Assembly: GCA_022652485.1 (NCBI GenBank)
Contig: JALCRK010000026.1
Span: forward strand, 1 to 48,439
DNA length: 48,439 nt
From: Sphingobium sp.
Lineage (GTDB): Bacteria > Pseudomonadota > Alphaproteobacteria > Sphingomonadales > Sphingomonadaceae
Direction: 5' to 3'
Shown here: piece by piece, positions 19,901 through 25,697 of the stretch
Position numbering within the stretch: the stretch's first letter is position 1
Layout of the letters: each line of letters opens with the position of its first letter
The notes under the pieces: generated by a model
Told to the model about the DNA's origin: nothing
Seen by the model: only the letters and a program-made list of their open reading frames with translations
The model's database searches: none
Translations under genes and position numbers: made by a program

Positions 19901-21032
19901 GGCGCCCTCGCGGCCAGACGGCAACAGCTATCTCCAATATATTCGTGGTTATCGCGCAGTGGAGACATTATTCCCTGCCGCGCTAGGCTACACCGCCAAC
20001 GATCTATCCGGCGCGGCTAATGGCGGCACGCGGGTCAAGACCGGTAACCTCGACCTGCGTCTGGCGGCGATCGAGACGACGCGTGACAGCAATATCACGA
20101 TCCTTGGCCCCGGTGGTGACGCCATCCTCGGCTCGGTGGTGCGCACTTCGGTGCAGGCTGCCGGTCGCGCCTATCAACCACAGGTATATGGTCTTATCAA
20201 CAGCGGCATCCGTCCGACAGCGAGCAATCTCAATTTCCAGGTTCTCTCGATCCCGATCGGTTATGAAGGTGTGCTCAGCCTCCGTGGCGGCGCGATCAAT
20301 GGCTTCACCGATGGCGATTTACGCCTGAACCAGAGCCGCCTCTTCACGCAGCAAAGCGGCGACATCACGCTCTGGTCGTCGAATGGGGATCTCAATGCCG
20401 GACAGGGGCCGAAGAGCGCCGCCAATGTTCCGCCGATCATCCTCCGTTTCAATCCCAATGGCGGATCGGAAGTGGATAGCGCATCGGGGGTGGTCGGCGC
20501 GGGTATTGCCGGATTTGAGGGTATCCGCAGGCTCGATCCGGCGACGGGTCAGTTCGTGCTGGTCGATGTCTTGAACGACAGTGACGTGGCGGCAGCGCGG
20601 GCGGAACTGGACCGCATGTTCAAAGATAACAAGAACCTGCCACCCGACACCCAGATCGTCGTGAACGGGAAGATTTATCGCCTCGATAGACCGGCGGTAA
20701 CGCTCGTTGCCCCCGTCGGCACCATCGACGCGGGTGACGCGGGCGTGCGTGCGTCGGGCGACATCTTTGTAGCCGCGGCGCACGTCGCCAACGCCGACAA
20801 CTTCAAGGTCGGCGGCACAGCGGTCGGTGTTCCCTCGCTCACGGCGACCCGGGCTCCGGTAGCGCCAGCCAGCGCGGCATCGGCTGCGGTCGCCAACATG
20901 TTCCGCGGCAATGACAACAGCTCGGCGGATCAACGATCGAGGATCACGGTGGACGTCCTTGGCGTCTACAATTTCAACGATCAGTGCGTTGATGATCAGG
21001 GCAACCCCAAGGATGACTGCAAGGCGCAGTAA
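7905..21032 (+). CDS. Giant filamentous-haemagglutinin-type exoprotein (TpsA)
   Basis: A 4375-residue secreted beta-helix protein and the evident cargo of the TpsB at 1104. The signal peptide ends AHAQ (about residue 39). An Ala/Gln-rich, probably helical stretch of about 90 residues precedes a canonical TPS secretion domain (about 130-260), recognisable by LLSWESFNVGRDTTLTF and VYVLNRSGVLFG; the latter corresponds to the NPNGI region. Most of the remainder is a repetitive beta-helix rich in G, S, T, N and D. The end carries a DUF3739-like segment (about 4270-4330) and a C-terminal cysteine pair, C4361 and C4372, 10 residues apart. Such terminal Cys loops anchor HMW1- and CdrA-type adhesins to the cell surface (known for those proteins). 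A 168-bp gap separates it from the porin gene, so it may have its own promoter. Its function is probably adhesion or biofilm. Confidence 0.93.
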   Translation: MPRLAPFASSITQRKALLNGASGAALATMLVIAPPAHAQLRNMAAALGHPVSIATPNVQSIGSRSVISPSMAQIQQRQAAYRARISQQANIISSANAAARAAAQAAAQTVPNGMTQGGLVPVANATTSSLDASGLKVWQGASAPTQTTNGNFVDVTINQTQSRALLSWESFNVGRDTTLTFNQQGHSDWVVVNRVVGGINPATGLLDPKLAPSPSQILGSIKADGTVYVLNRSGVLFGATSQVNLHSLVASTLELGASTIPTGSTVTPTRTLSLAERNDAYLQNGILSASRSGLLGSVTGETHGAVTVAQGAQINSTGGFVILAAPTVSSAGEIKTAAGGQASLEAGNQIDAYSSTGAAGSIDPNVRGLVLTSVGGGTVDVSGSIDAPQGYISLGTDQTGAIDFSGVLTSTTSVSRNGKISLTGGTVNARPNAAISILPDSSSATIPISPNSVAAFKTSQIDIGSHFYRLVEGKIVGNSGEADTVNDLLPSSISIGTNATIQAPSADVNIGGTAKGRSYAQEEGLITTSKVDIASGAVIDVSGITDWLLTASRNQLVIDPAKRNELRDTPTYREATTDGSFTLNGQTLYVDPRISGVRSDGVAWIGSPLLEAGSLAEQIGVTASELMTKGGNVTLSTLTNLSQPVSRSSISGVNIAKDATVDFAGGWVRYQDGFIRTSKLITKDGRVVDISAANPNDTYVAVANGFVENLPQLSNPRVYANIFSNDSHFEAGYVEGHDAGSLTIKAPSVHIDPGAQLHGEAVAGLHQIADAQAASAASRVAGDIRKLQARGTELPSSGLLHIQSVLGGDIQVGGARRADPETNYLSASLINRTHLSGLSLQTSGKVTFAGNSTGLTDGEITLADGGALNIDSGRSITFNGTVSAAGGTIMARTYGDRFGSIFTNADDLPLDNIATATTLPGMFDITVNPNAVLSTRGRWVNDSLVTDGNYLGGAYTSGGSITLNAAPHIALFTDATQSKAVDLSGSIEIKGNSLIDVSGGGYVSSTGALSLNGKGGNVSLIDETVYFQLQQTDVTNTGSLGGQDLFRSDISAFNVSPVAGTGFGSALIPDTINAHVSIADGTIRGFGFKGGGTFKLVTPDLAFGSSGGAGTAIPLDFLQKTGFGTLDLTAWNTALIDNVFSNGRVGKTAIASTEQLKINAGETLNLTQSILPSILTQAQINTVRGLATGTDISREASLAPTNALGDYDNLAAHLKLGGLTELDVLGGGKIIGAPGASITAPKLYNDGTIEISGGTITQSQTLPFIYTGRPAIGVHRVLSGGADLGAGFSAVFGPADSAGKFDELANNALGISAAGNILTNRELVAGYQTDRALYYLGQLDTDQGILFTANSVTNLSGTTILNPRAPLLANGRRIATGRIIDGGTIEALGQQTSETELFSLSDFAAVSYRVGSSTGAYKPKGSRDAFRIDAEAGALIDLSGANGMFDLQTTSAAFTPTQVASNGGLLSALGGGNISGAIVHANGGNRQALGGTIEWLNPVLTQANAKGAIDTLSADQIMSAGFSSFVARGALDTQGAVDLSLGRSFLLMSPDFLGKSAPDAYYQISIASHGDLSIKAPHIGLLSSAPTVGSVPGLLTQAGGSDQLLLQADSIDIAGGVALGASIDHATLDAAGDIRLIGVAPVDRTFVPGSTAAPSLTGGLVVAGDLTLRAAQVYATTGTGNLQQLLEAPTAKPSPFVIASLGGLSLSGLTVGKPGATIRIESNGAPTPSAPLSAGSYLSIVAPNIEQAGVLRAPLGRIDLGSRGGLIVNVGSTPAIVTTNNLTLEDGSVTSVSAKGLTIPYGTTTDLTEYYFSPSVTSPLTREPAAQLSLGGNSIVAGNNATVDLSGGGDLYAYEFVSGTGGSRDVLNRFNSDAFSSTNGYQYTDGRQVYAIVPAASAASVALFDPIYSGDYGALYGSDVGKTVHLDAAPGMPAGEYVLMPAKYALLPGAMRLVENVGSAAPILGSATTLLDGSVLVGGSYGVSGTGYVDSQRRSFTIQNQATIKSYSRIETTSGNTTFSQAGGGSALAARIANDAARLVLDPLTTLHIGASFNTAGTNGGRGSQVDILGNVLSVVSSPSGNPASSGTELAVDDLARLNADSLLIGGTRTELKDGSTDIRVTASSITVANDAAHPLSAPEIILAVDGANSQLNIADGASLVATGSLTDTRTTDYNVASYTLDSNGNPLGVNSGAGAVLRLANGPERLINRAGALAASVTSKPVGFNIGAATLSGTSLALDSSRNLTVDTLSSIGVRNLALSGDNIAFSSRTFGISGLVITPELEQSFSSINHITLRSPKVIGFTPGTHQFNNMFIDAPGLRVLNPTAGQPQQSLAVELNVAGEFKLGNSSGALSCTFSGATNCQSSGNSLVVNANTLRFGSGTFRTYNFDASVALNAASGAYYEGTGVLDVGNAALSLTTPFLVDRGTGKMPTDAKSVQADLTLLTGSSLTIAAPANTAVVAPTTPLAAGARLAFGSLANPIQSVSIASALLRASAGTIDIKAQGDIVLTGNATLSTPSYSQKLGDAADAVTVSANGGTVALLSKTGGIDLGASTAINIGGTSGKAGSVRLIAAEGLVTMAGAINAAAPDAGASFTLDNGLGRFDFSAFANNFGKQFTGNIAIRTGAGDLALNAGQKLKIASLDLTADGGFVRIDGTLDTSGTNGGDIALYARDGVSLGSTSLLDSHSSGYADTDTRQASAGDITLGVGASGSIAVAQGAVLDLGTRRLGDRLVAREQTDPITHNRITAYTFIEADKGGRLLLRAPVITQAGADTVNVDFAGSATGARDVTIEGYRSYDLASVAADPGFTGVTVASGTATIDVGATNAGKLNFFADKGAGTLVDFIQNFDISAANSRLGSLTSLANFHKKAGVELTYSGDIVLASNWNLGAGSITNIAAAVADGDMKLSPLGPYANGAPRYEVVPGREAHLFQNHVNMLYRTGGTVDGESGILTLRAGGNLNLQHSITDGFFAFSDQTDPDYISYQLGGGQRSYQPSINIICGKNDCGNVIDFALDTQGKANLPPRATSIDITLSRISAGQETFLIDGAPYSAAANAAAPTGLQTGGAGDPLGSAQLFPLLADGSAADSFGIRLVGGAGNSGASASANPLHVDAASNGSMILEGETRYSLSASKPTAVYNGDVQLDFGNSGNYLKGNIFQDFALQSGIDPVSLASKTTHVQFGNASSAAVQFLRQEALAYFANYPGEVQFVTATKNGPVTGFAAPFDRFVQFLLSTDASGQTILQRFGALIGNGSFGYKNPQPRGNGLNPTANTVYVRSLVRTGTGSIDVAAAADVDLRNGANPVNRNPNGGNLAAAGGLLTQAGGTAIYTAGHIVNPALTQARLAGTSTMLSIDPTAYLPSADIRDTLWVPDNSGRLQTNPVFATGGGSISAHALNDVLGRRDVWSESLLNPASGTVTIGGTDHSLTGLDMVGTGDQRWRTGDMGSKGLATTIRVNAQQFSSGLGTLGGGDISVSAGNDARELTIALDTTVATGDVGTSFGSMVFGGGNLDVKVGHDIAGGRFDISTGTAALDAGGDIGSSGLMTLIPQKAPLSTTQVENLPELRLTDTAVSLKAGGSIALGRITALGTNGTENAGTAQPVVDENALGYYTGNSAVVAQSPGDFSIAGGPVIAQAPSNTIKVLPATLDVTSFSGNIDLGVQDNFLYPSVTGQLSLLAAGTLKSGAIDLDDGDPSLLPGIFSANSLDNNGNLIFGRRFTLPVTLPNTSDTERRLYHNLAITHANDKTPARIAVGGDLTDLTLFLSKQGRISAGRDIINMVFTGQNLAATDVTRIVAGRDITATTTRTTSSSNFAPDRSLVQGNMFALGGPGALFLEAGRNMGPFLNSATIANVSFENGEPKPNPGTADYPGGIFAVGNDYNPWLAPKSADLYAFFGVGPGMNFTALRETYINPANSAALDGDLFEQNVDVFGNKTPDRSRPIYSPILIAWMQQNQADVLVNTFGTTDVTATQAYTAFAALPDLVQRRFLLDKVYFNELAAPSRPDGNSYLQYIRGYRAVETLFPAALGYTANDLSGAANGGTRVKTGNLDLRLAAIETTRDSNITILGPGGDAILGSVVRTSVQAAGRAYQPQVYGLINSGIRPTASNLNFQVLSIPIGYEGVLSLRGGAINGFTDGDLRLNQSRLFTQQSGDITLWSSNGDLNAGQGPKSAANVPPIILRFNPNGGSEVDSASGVVGAGIAGFEGIRRLDPATGQFVLVDVLNDSDVAAARAELDRMFKDNKNLPPDTQIVVNGKIYRLDRPAVTLVAPVGTIDAGDAGVRASGDIFVAAAHVANADNFKVGGTAVGVPSLTATRAPVAPASAASAAVANMFRGNDNSSADQRSRITVDVLGVYNFNDQCVDDQGNPKDDCKAQ

Positions 21033-21104
21033 TAATCCGGGGAAGCGCGAGAACCTCTGGTTCACCATATCGCTTTACCGAAGTTTGATCGCCCATTGTT
21101 AGGA

Positions 21105-21133
21105 CGGAAGCTCCACACTTTCCGGAGCTTCCG
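21105..21133 (+). promoter_or_regulatory. Hairpin occluding the Shine-Dalgarno of the protease gene
   Basis: A perfect 10-bp stem (CGGAAGCTCC at 21105-21114 with GGAGCTTCCG at 21124-21133) and a 9-nt loop lie directly before the ATG at 21136. The GGAG at 21124-21127 is 8 bp from that ATG and is the likely Shine-Dalgarno, so folding would hide it. There is no T-run, which argues against a simple terminator. It could tie protease translation to upstream ribosome movement or temperature; that part is inference. Confidence 0.6.
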
Positions 21134-21135
21134 CC

Positions 21136-21693
21136 ATGCTGTTGCCGTTCCTGTTGCAGATATGCGATGCCGTGCAACCGGCAAGCATTTTTGCCCACGG
21201 CGGGGGCACGCAAGTTGCCTCTTCGGAAAGCCTCAGCGACCGAGCACTTGCCGTTCAGTTATCACCGCCAGCGGTAACCGTCGACATGACACCACGCCGC
21301 TACGTCGTCTTCGGCCCGGTCGCGACACCAACGGGAAATGAAATCACCCGCGCCGCCGATGGCCTTTTCTATGTCAACGCGATCGTCAACGGGGTTGTAG
21401 TGCGGTTCATCGTTGATACCGGTGCGACTACGGTCGTATTGCGCGCGGAAGATGCCCGCCGTGCCGGCTTCGCGCTCGACGATGACAGTTTCAGCTCCAG
21501 CGCCCAAACCGCTGGTGGAACGGTTGCAACCGCTCATGCGACGCTGCCTGAGATCATCGTGGGGAACACACATACGACCGATATCGGGGCAGCCATCGTG
21601 CGAGGAGATCTGGCCGTATCGCTGTTGGGGCAAAACTGGCTTAACCGGATGAGCAGCGTCACGATCTCTCGCGACAGGCTCGTTATCCAGTGA
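21136..21693 (+). CDS. Retropepsin-like aspartic protease (clan AA)
   Basis: A 185-residue protein with a short hydrophobic N-terminus (possible signal or anchor) and a single aspartic protease domain. The catalytic DTG triad (FIVDTGATTVVL, D94) and the flap-distal SLLGQNWLNRM segment fit the TIGR02281-type retropepsin-like family of proteobacteria. These work as dimers, because one chain supplies one catalytic Asp. It lies 103 bp after tpsA on the same strand, with a hairpin over its ribosome binding site. I infer that it acts in the periplasm or at the membrane and may process or release the TpsA adhesin; the sequence does not prove this. It ends just before a strong bidirectional terminator. 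Confidence 0.85.
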   Translation: MLLPFLLQICDAVQPASIFAHGGGTQVASSESLSDRALAVQLSPPAVTVDMTPRRYVVFGPVATPTGNEITRAADGLFYVNAIVNGVVVRFIVDTGATTVVLRAEDARRAGFALDDDSFSSSAQTAGGTVATAHATLPEIIVGNTHTTDIGAAIVRGDLAVSLLGQNWLNRMSSVTISRDRLVIQ

Positions 21694-21701
21694 AAAAGAA
21701 A

Positions 21702-21725
21702 TGGCCCCGGATCACTCCGGGGCCA
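21702..21725. terminator. Bidirectional intrinsic terminator
   Basis: A perfect 10-bp GC-rich stem (TGGCCCCGGA / TCCGGGGCCA) with a 4-nt loop is flanked by an A-rich tract (21692-21700) on one side and GTTTGTTTGGGGTTT on the other. It lies between the convergent protease and PstS-like genes and can end transcription from both. Confidence 0.9.
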
Positions 21726-21757
21726 GTTTGTTTGGGGTTTGCCTATTGTATCAGTTG

Positions 21758-23515
21758 TTAGGCTCCAGCGAGGCTCGCGCAGGTCGGGTTGGCCGACAGA
21801 ACGTCGGTCGAATTCTTCTGCAGCTTGTCCTGGATCCAGAGGTTGAGGCTGCTCGGATTGTTGCCCGTGGTGACCTTCGTGAAGAAGGTCTCGACGATGC
21901 CGGTCACAAACTGAGCGGAGAGCGGCGCGATGCCGTTCTTGGGGTCAATGCCGAGCGGCAGACCGTCGGTGCCCTTCGCCGTGCTCGTCACCAGCTTCGC
22001 CGGAACCTTGGTCAGGTCGTCCTGGATGGTGACCTTGCCGAGGTGGAACATCGCGAAGCCCTGCACCGCGTTACGCACAGCGGGGCTGGCGTAGCAGGTA
22101 TAAAGCAGCACGTTGGTCGTGCCGGTGATCGGATAGCCGGCCGCCGGGTTGGCGAGCGGGTTCGGAGCGCCACCGCTCAGAGTGATCGCAGCCGGGAACG
22201 CCCAGGCGAGCGGATCGGTGCGAAGGCCAGGCATCGAGCCAACGGCAGGCGTGGCAGGGGCGTACTTGCCCTTGCTGTCAGACTGCGGGGGCAGGATGCC
22301 CTTGGTCGCCAGCGTGGCGTTGGCGGCAGTCGGTGCAGCGAAGGAGGTACCCGTGCCTACCTGCAGGTTGGCGCTGTTCAACTGCGAACCGGAGATGGTA
22401 GCGGGCTTCACCCAGTCCGCGCCGACATAGCCGAGACGGCCGTTGAGGTTCACCTGGCCAACTGTGGTCGGATCGGTGATGGTGAGGCCGACAGTGGCGG
22501 CGACGCCGTCAGAGCCGTTCACGACACCGAACTTGCCAGCTGCTTCCGAACCGCTGGTCAGAAGACCGGTGTTCTGGTTGTAGACGGCAGTGCTCTTCAC
22601 GCCGGCCGGGAGCGTATCCGTACCACCGGCGGTGTATCCGCCGCCGCACTGGGCGGTCAGCGCGCGGGTGAAGATGTTGGTAGTGCCCGAGCCGTCTGAA
22701 CGACCAACGAGGACGATCGGAACGCCGGTGGTGTTCCAGCGGGTCACGTCGTCAGCGGGGTCCATCAGCGAAACGCCGCCATTGTCGGCCTTCAGCGCTG
22801 GATCGTTCCAGTTGGTGATCGTGCCGTTGAAGATGCCGCAATAGGTGCTCTTCTTCATGCGCAGGCCGCCCGAACCGTCAGCGTTGGGAACCTTGACCTT
22901 GAACGACAGCGGAACAACGCCCGAACCGGTGAGCACCTTGCCGTAAACCGGCGAATAGGCGACGGCGATCGGTGTGACGAACATCGGCACCTGGATCGCG
23001 GCGCCGGCAACAGGAGCGGCGGTCGAGTTATAGGTGGCAAGATCGCCCGAGCTGATCGGCGAGTCCGAGAACGCGAACTGGATGCGGCCCGTGGGGAACG
23101 CAGCCGGGAACGGATTGATGGCGATGCCAGCGGTGTTCAGGTTCCTCCAGCTGTTCTTGCCGCCGCCCGAACCGGTCGAGACATAATGACCGTCAACATT
23201 GTCCTGCACCGAGCTGGGGTTGATGCCGCTCTGGACGACGCTGTCGCAGTTGTACTTGGGGTTGCCGGTCGTGGGCGAGGTCGGGATGTAGACGTGCTCA
23301 GGCAGGTTCTGCGTGCTGCCGTCAGAGCCGAAGCCGAGGTCGTTGTTGGGGCCGCCGAAGCAGTTAAGTTCCTGCGTGATGACAGCCGATACCGAAGAAG
23401 CGCCGTTGCCGCTGATCTTGGCAGTGGGATAGATATTGTTCGCGGCGAAAGCGTTGGCCGTCGAGACCAGCGCAATCGCGGTCGAACCCGCGAAAAGAGC
23501 AAGCTTGTTGAACAT
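21758..23515 (-). CDS. PstS/LapA-like secreted phosphate-binding or phosphatase-like protein
   Basis: The ATG at 23515 is chosen because AGGAAGGTG lies 8 bp upstream and a clean signal peptide (MFNKLALFAGSTAIALVS, cleaved after AFA) follows. The mature protein has the PstS phosphate-binding signatures in order: SGNGASS near the N-terminus, STGSGGG, YCGIFNGTITNWND, and GRSDGSGTTNIFT, the phosphate-contacting loop. At 585 residues it is much longer than ordinary PstS (about 340), with long insertions and several cysteines. PstS/DING-like proteins of this kind include LapA of Pseudomonas, an alkaline phosphatase secreted by the Hxc type II system. Its divergent position next to a type II operon with a lipoprotein secretin suggests the same role here. 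No pstCAB or phoU genes accompany it, so uptake by an ABC transporter is less likely. Confidence 0.85.
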   Translation of the reverse strand: MFNKLALFAGSTAIALVSTANAFAANNIYPTAKISGNGASSVSAVITQELNCFGGPNNDLGFGSDGSTQNLPEHVYIPTSPTTGNPKYNCDSVVQSGINPSSVQDNVDGHYVSTGSGGGKNSWRNLNTAGIAINPFPAAFPTGRIQFAFSDSPISSGDLATYNSTAAPVAGAAIQVPMFVTPIAVAYSPVYGKVLTGSGVVPLSFKVKVPNADGSGGLRMKKSTYCGIFNGTITNWNDPALKADNGGVSLMDPADDVTRWNTTGVPIVLVGRSDGSGTTNIFTRALTAQCGGGYTAGGTDTLPAGVKSTAVYNQNTGLLTSGSEAAGKFGVVNGSDGVAATVGLTITDPTTVGQVNLNGRLGYVGADWVKPATISGSQLNSANLQVGTGTSFAAPTAANATLATKGILPPQSDSKGKYAPATPAVGSMPGLRTDPLAWAFPAAITLSGGAPNPLANPAAGYPITGTTNVLLYTCYASPAVRNAVQGFAMFHLGKVTIQDDLTKVPAKLVTSTAKGTDGLPLGIDPKNGIAPLSAQFVTGIVETFFTKVTTGNNPSSLNLWIQDKLQKNSTDVLSANPTCASLAGA

Positions 23516-23743
23516 GATAATACACCTTCCTGCTAACGGGCGATTGTTCCAAGCACGCGCGATCCCAGCCCCGACACGCCACTTGAGCGCGCGAGTATAA
23601 AATGTGCGAACTTTTGAACCAGCACCCCTATTGAGAACCGTAGGATATTTTAACGACTGCGACGAATGACAACACACTTAACCGACTGATTTATATGTGC
23701 ATATTGGCTCAGCGATTCGTGGGTGTTAACCTTTCGCGAGCGG

Positions 23744-23778
23744 ATTGTTAGAGTCCAAAAATGACGAATTAATGATAG
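23744..23778 (-). promoter_or_regulatory. PhoB-box-like promoter of the PstS-like gene
   Basis: On the minus strand, 23778-23761 reads CTATCAT TAAT TCGTCAT, matching the two 7-bp CTGTCAT direct repeats of the Pho box with a 4-bp spacer (6/7 and 5/7). Ten to eleven bases further lies TAACAAT (a -10-like AACAAT at 23749-23744), the spacing seen in E. coli PhoB promoters. No good -35 is present, also as in PhoB-activated promoters. The leader would be about 220 nt. The rest of the 398-bp divergent gap (23516-23913) shows only a weak TATAGA at 23821-23826 for the plus-strand operon. Confidence 0.65.
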
Positions 23779-23913
23779 TTATGATTCTTTTTATGCTTAC
23801 CGTTAAAATAGGTGAACCGTTATAGAACGACACCTGCGCGCTCAGCCTTGGCTGCAACATAACTTACGCAAATTTGAAATAATGAACCGTGAGGAGCAGC
23901 CGATTCGACACTT

Positions 23914-25692
23914 ATGCGATGGGCGGCTGCGGATGCGGTTGGAGAGACATTCTCCGATGAAGGGTGGGATTTCGTGGCGTCGATTGACGAGATTGGCTTT
24001 TCCGATCCACCACTCTTGTCCTCGACGCAGGACACGAGCGAGCGGCTCGCGCAACTGATCGCTGAGCACCAGCTGCTTTCGGCAGAAGCGCTGGTGCGCG
24101 CGCAACTCGTCGGGCAGGAGAGCGGCGAGCGGCTCGATGCAGTCATTACCCGGCTCGGCCTGGTTTCCGAAGCCGCGCTCGCACAGATGCTGGCACAAGT
24201 GACAGGGTGCCCGTTGCTCTCGCCTGCGCAATTTCCGACCGAGCCGGTGGGGGCCCAACCTCTGTCCGCGCAGTTCTTGCGCGACGCCAGGATGGTTCCA
24301 GTTACGGTTCGAGACAACAGGCTGGTCATCGCCCAGGCCAACCCGCTGGATGGATTCTCGCGCGATGCCATGCGCTTCGTTTTCGGACGCCCGGTCGATG
24401 TGGCAGTGGCGTTGCCCAGCGATATCGATGCGGCGATCGAACGGCTCTACGGTCATTCCTCCGCAGAACAGGAGGAAGACAGCAGCCTGGACGGCGACGA
24501 CCTGGAGCGGATGAAGGATCTTGTAAGCGATGCGCCGGTGATACGCGCCGTCAACCGCCTTATCGCCGAAGCCGTCGATGCCCATGCGTCGGACATCCAT
24601 ATCGAGCCGACCGATGATCGCCTTTCGATCCGTTATCGCATTGACGGCGTTTTGCAGGACCGCCCTGCCCTGCCCGCTGCGATGCGTGCGCCGCTCGTCT
24701 CCCGCATCAAGGTGATGGCAAGCCTCAATATCGCCGAACGCCGCCTGCCACAGGATGGGCGGCTGCGGCTCGCCGTGCGCGGGCATGAGATCGACCTGCG
24801 CGTTGCGACCGCGCCCTCAATCCACGGCGAGAGCGTCGTGCTACGCGTGTTGGATCGCTCCAACCTGTCGTTGGACTTCGCTACATTGGGATTCACGCCC
24901 GAGTTGGCCGAAAATTTCCGCCGTGCATTGCATCGCCCGCACGGCATCGTCCTCGTCACCGGGCCGACTGGAAGCGGAAAAACCACGACGCTTTATGCCG
25001 CGCTCGCGGAACTCAACGAACGCGGACGCAAGCTGCTCACAGTCGAGGACCCGATCGAGTATCGCCTGCCCGGCGTCATCCAGACCCAGGTCAATCCCGG
25101 TATAGGCTTTACCTTCAGCTCGGCGTTGCGTTCCTTCCTGCGCCAGGATCCCGACGTGATGATGGTCGGCGAAATCCGCGATGGCGAAACGGCCCAGATT
25201 GCGGTGCAGGCGGCTTTGACCGGCCATGTCATTCTCTCCACGCTTCACACCAACACCGCCGTGGGCGCTGTCGGTCGCCTGCTGGATATGGAGGTCGAGC
25301 CATTCCTGCTCAGTTCCGTGCTGAATGGCGTGCTGGCGCAGCGGCTGGTGCGGCGCCTGTGCGAAGCGTGCCGTGCGCCTTCGAAGATCGATCGAGAAGC
25401 TGCGATCGAACTGGCAGAGGGACAAAATACACCCCCACCTCCCCTGCTATATCGTGGCGCCGGGTGCGAAAAATGTGGCGGCAGCGGATATAAGGGTCGC
25501 GTTGCCTTGCACGAGCTGCTCGTCGTCACCGACGAGATCGGCAGGATGATCCTGCATCGGGCGGACGGCCGGGAGATTGTCGCCGAAGCCATGCGCTCCG
25601 ACATGCGCAGCCTCCTTGCCGACGGTCTTGCCAAGGCTTCCGCAGGGCAGACAAGCCTTGCCGAAGTCCTGCGCGTGGCGAACGAAGGCTGA
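23914..25692 (+). CDS. gspE: Type II secretion ATPase GspE
   Basis: The cytoplasmic motor of the type II system, about 592 residues. An N-terminal domain (about 40-175) binds GspL in the family, followed by the AAA-type secretion ATPase. Walker A GPTGSGKTTT is near residue 350, the Asp box and Walker B are in DPDVMMVGEIRD, the His box is in ILSTLHTNTA, and a zinc-binding tetracysteine CEAC...CEKCGGSGYKGR lies near the C-terminus. The ATG at 23914 has only a distant GAGGAG; a GTG at 23974 is an alternative start. First gene of the operon; gspF follows after 5 bp. Confidence 0.95.
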   Translation: MRWAAADAVGETFSDEGWDFVASIDEIGFSDPPLLSSTQDTSERLAQLIAEHQLLSAEALVRAQLVGQESGERLDAVITRLGLVSEAALAQMLAQVTGCPLLSPAQFPTEPVGAQPLSAQFLRDARMVPVTVRDNRLVIAQANPLDGFSRDAMRFVFGRPVDVAVALPSDIDAAIERLYGHSSAEQEEDSSLDGDDLERMKDLVSDAPVIRAVNRLIAEAVDAHASDIHIEPTDDRLSIRYRIDGVLQDRPALPAAMRAPLVSRIKVMASLNIAERRLPQDGRLRLAVRGHEIDLRVATAPSIHGESVVLRVLDRSNLSLDFATLGFTPELAENFRRALHRPHGIVLVTGPTGSGKTTTLYAALAELNERGRKLLTVEDPIEYRLPGVIQTQVNPGIGFTFSSALRSFLRQDPDVMMVGEIRDGETAQIAVQAALTGHVILSTLHTNTAVGAVGRLLDMEVEPFLLSSVLNGVLAQRLVRRLCEACRAPSKIDREAAIELAEGQNTPPPPLLYRGAGCEKCGGSGYKGRVALHELLVVTDEIGRMILHRADGREIVAEAMRSDMRSLLADGLAKASAGQTSLAEVLRVANEG

Positions 25693-25697
25693 CCTGC

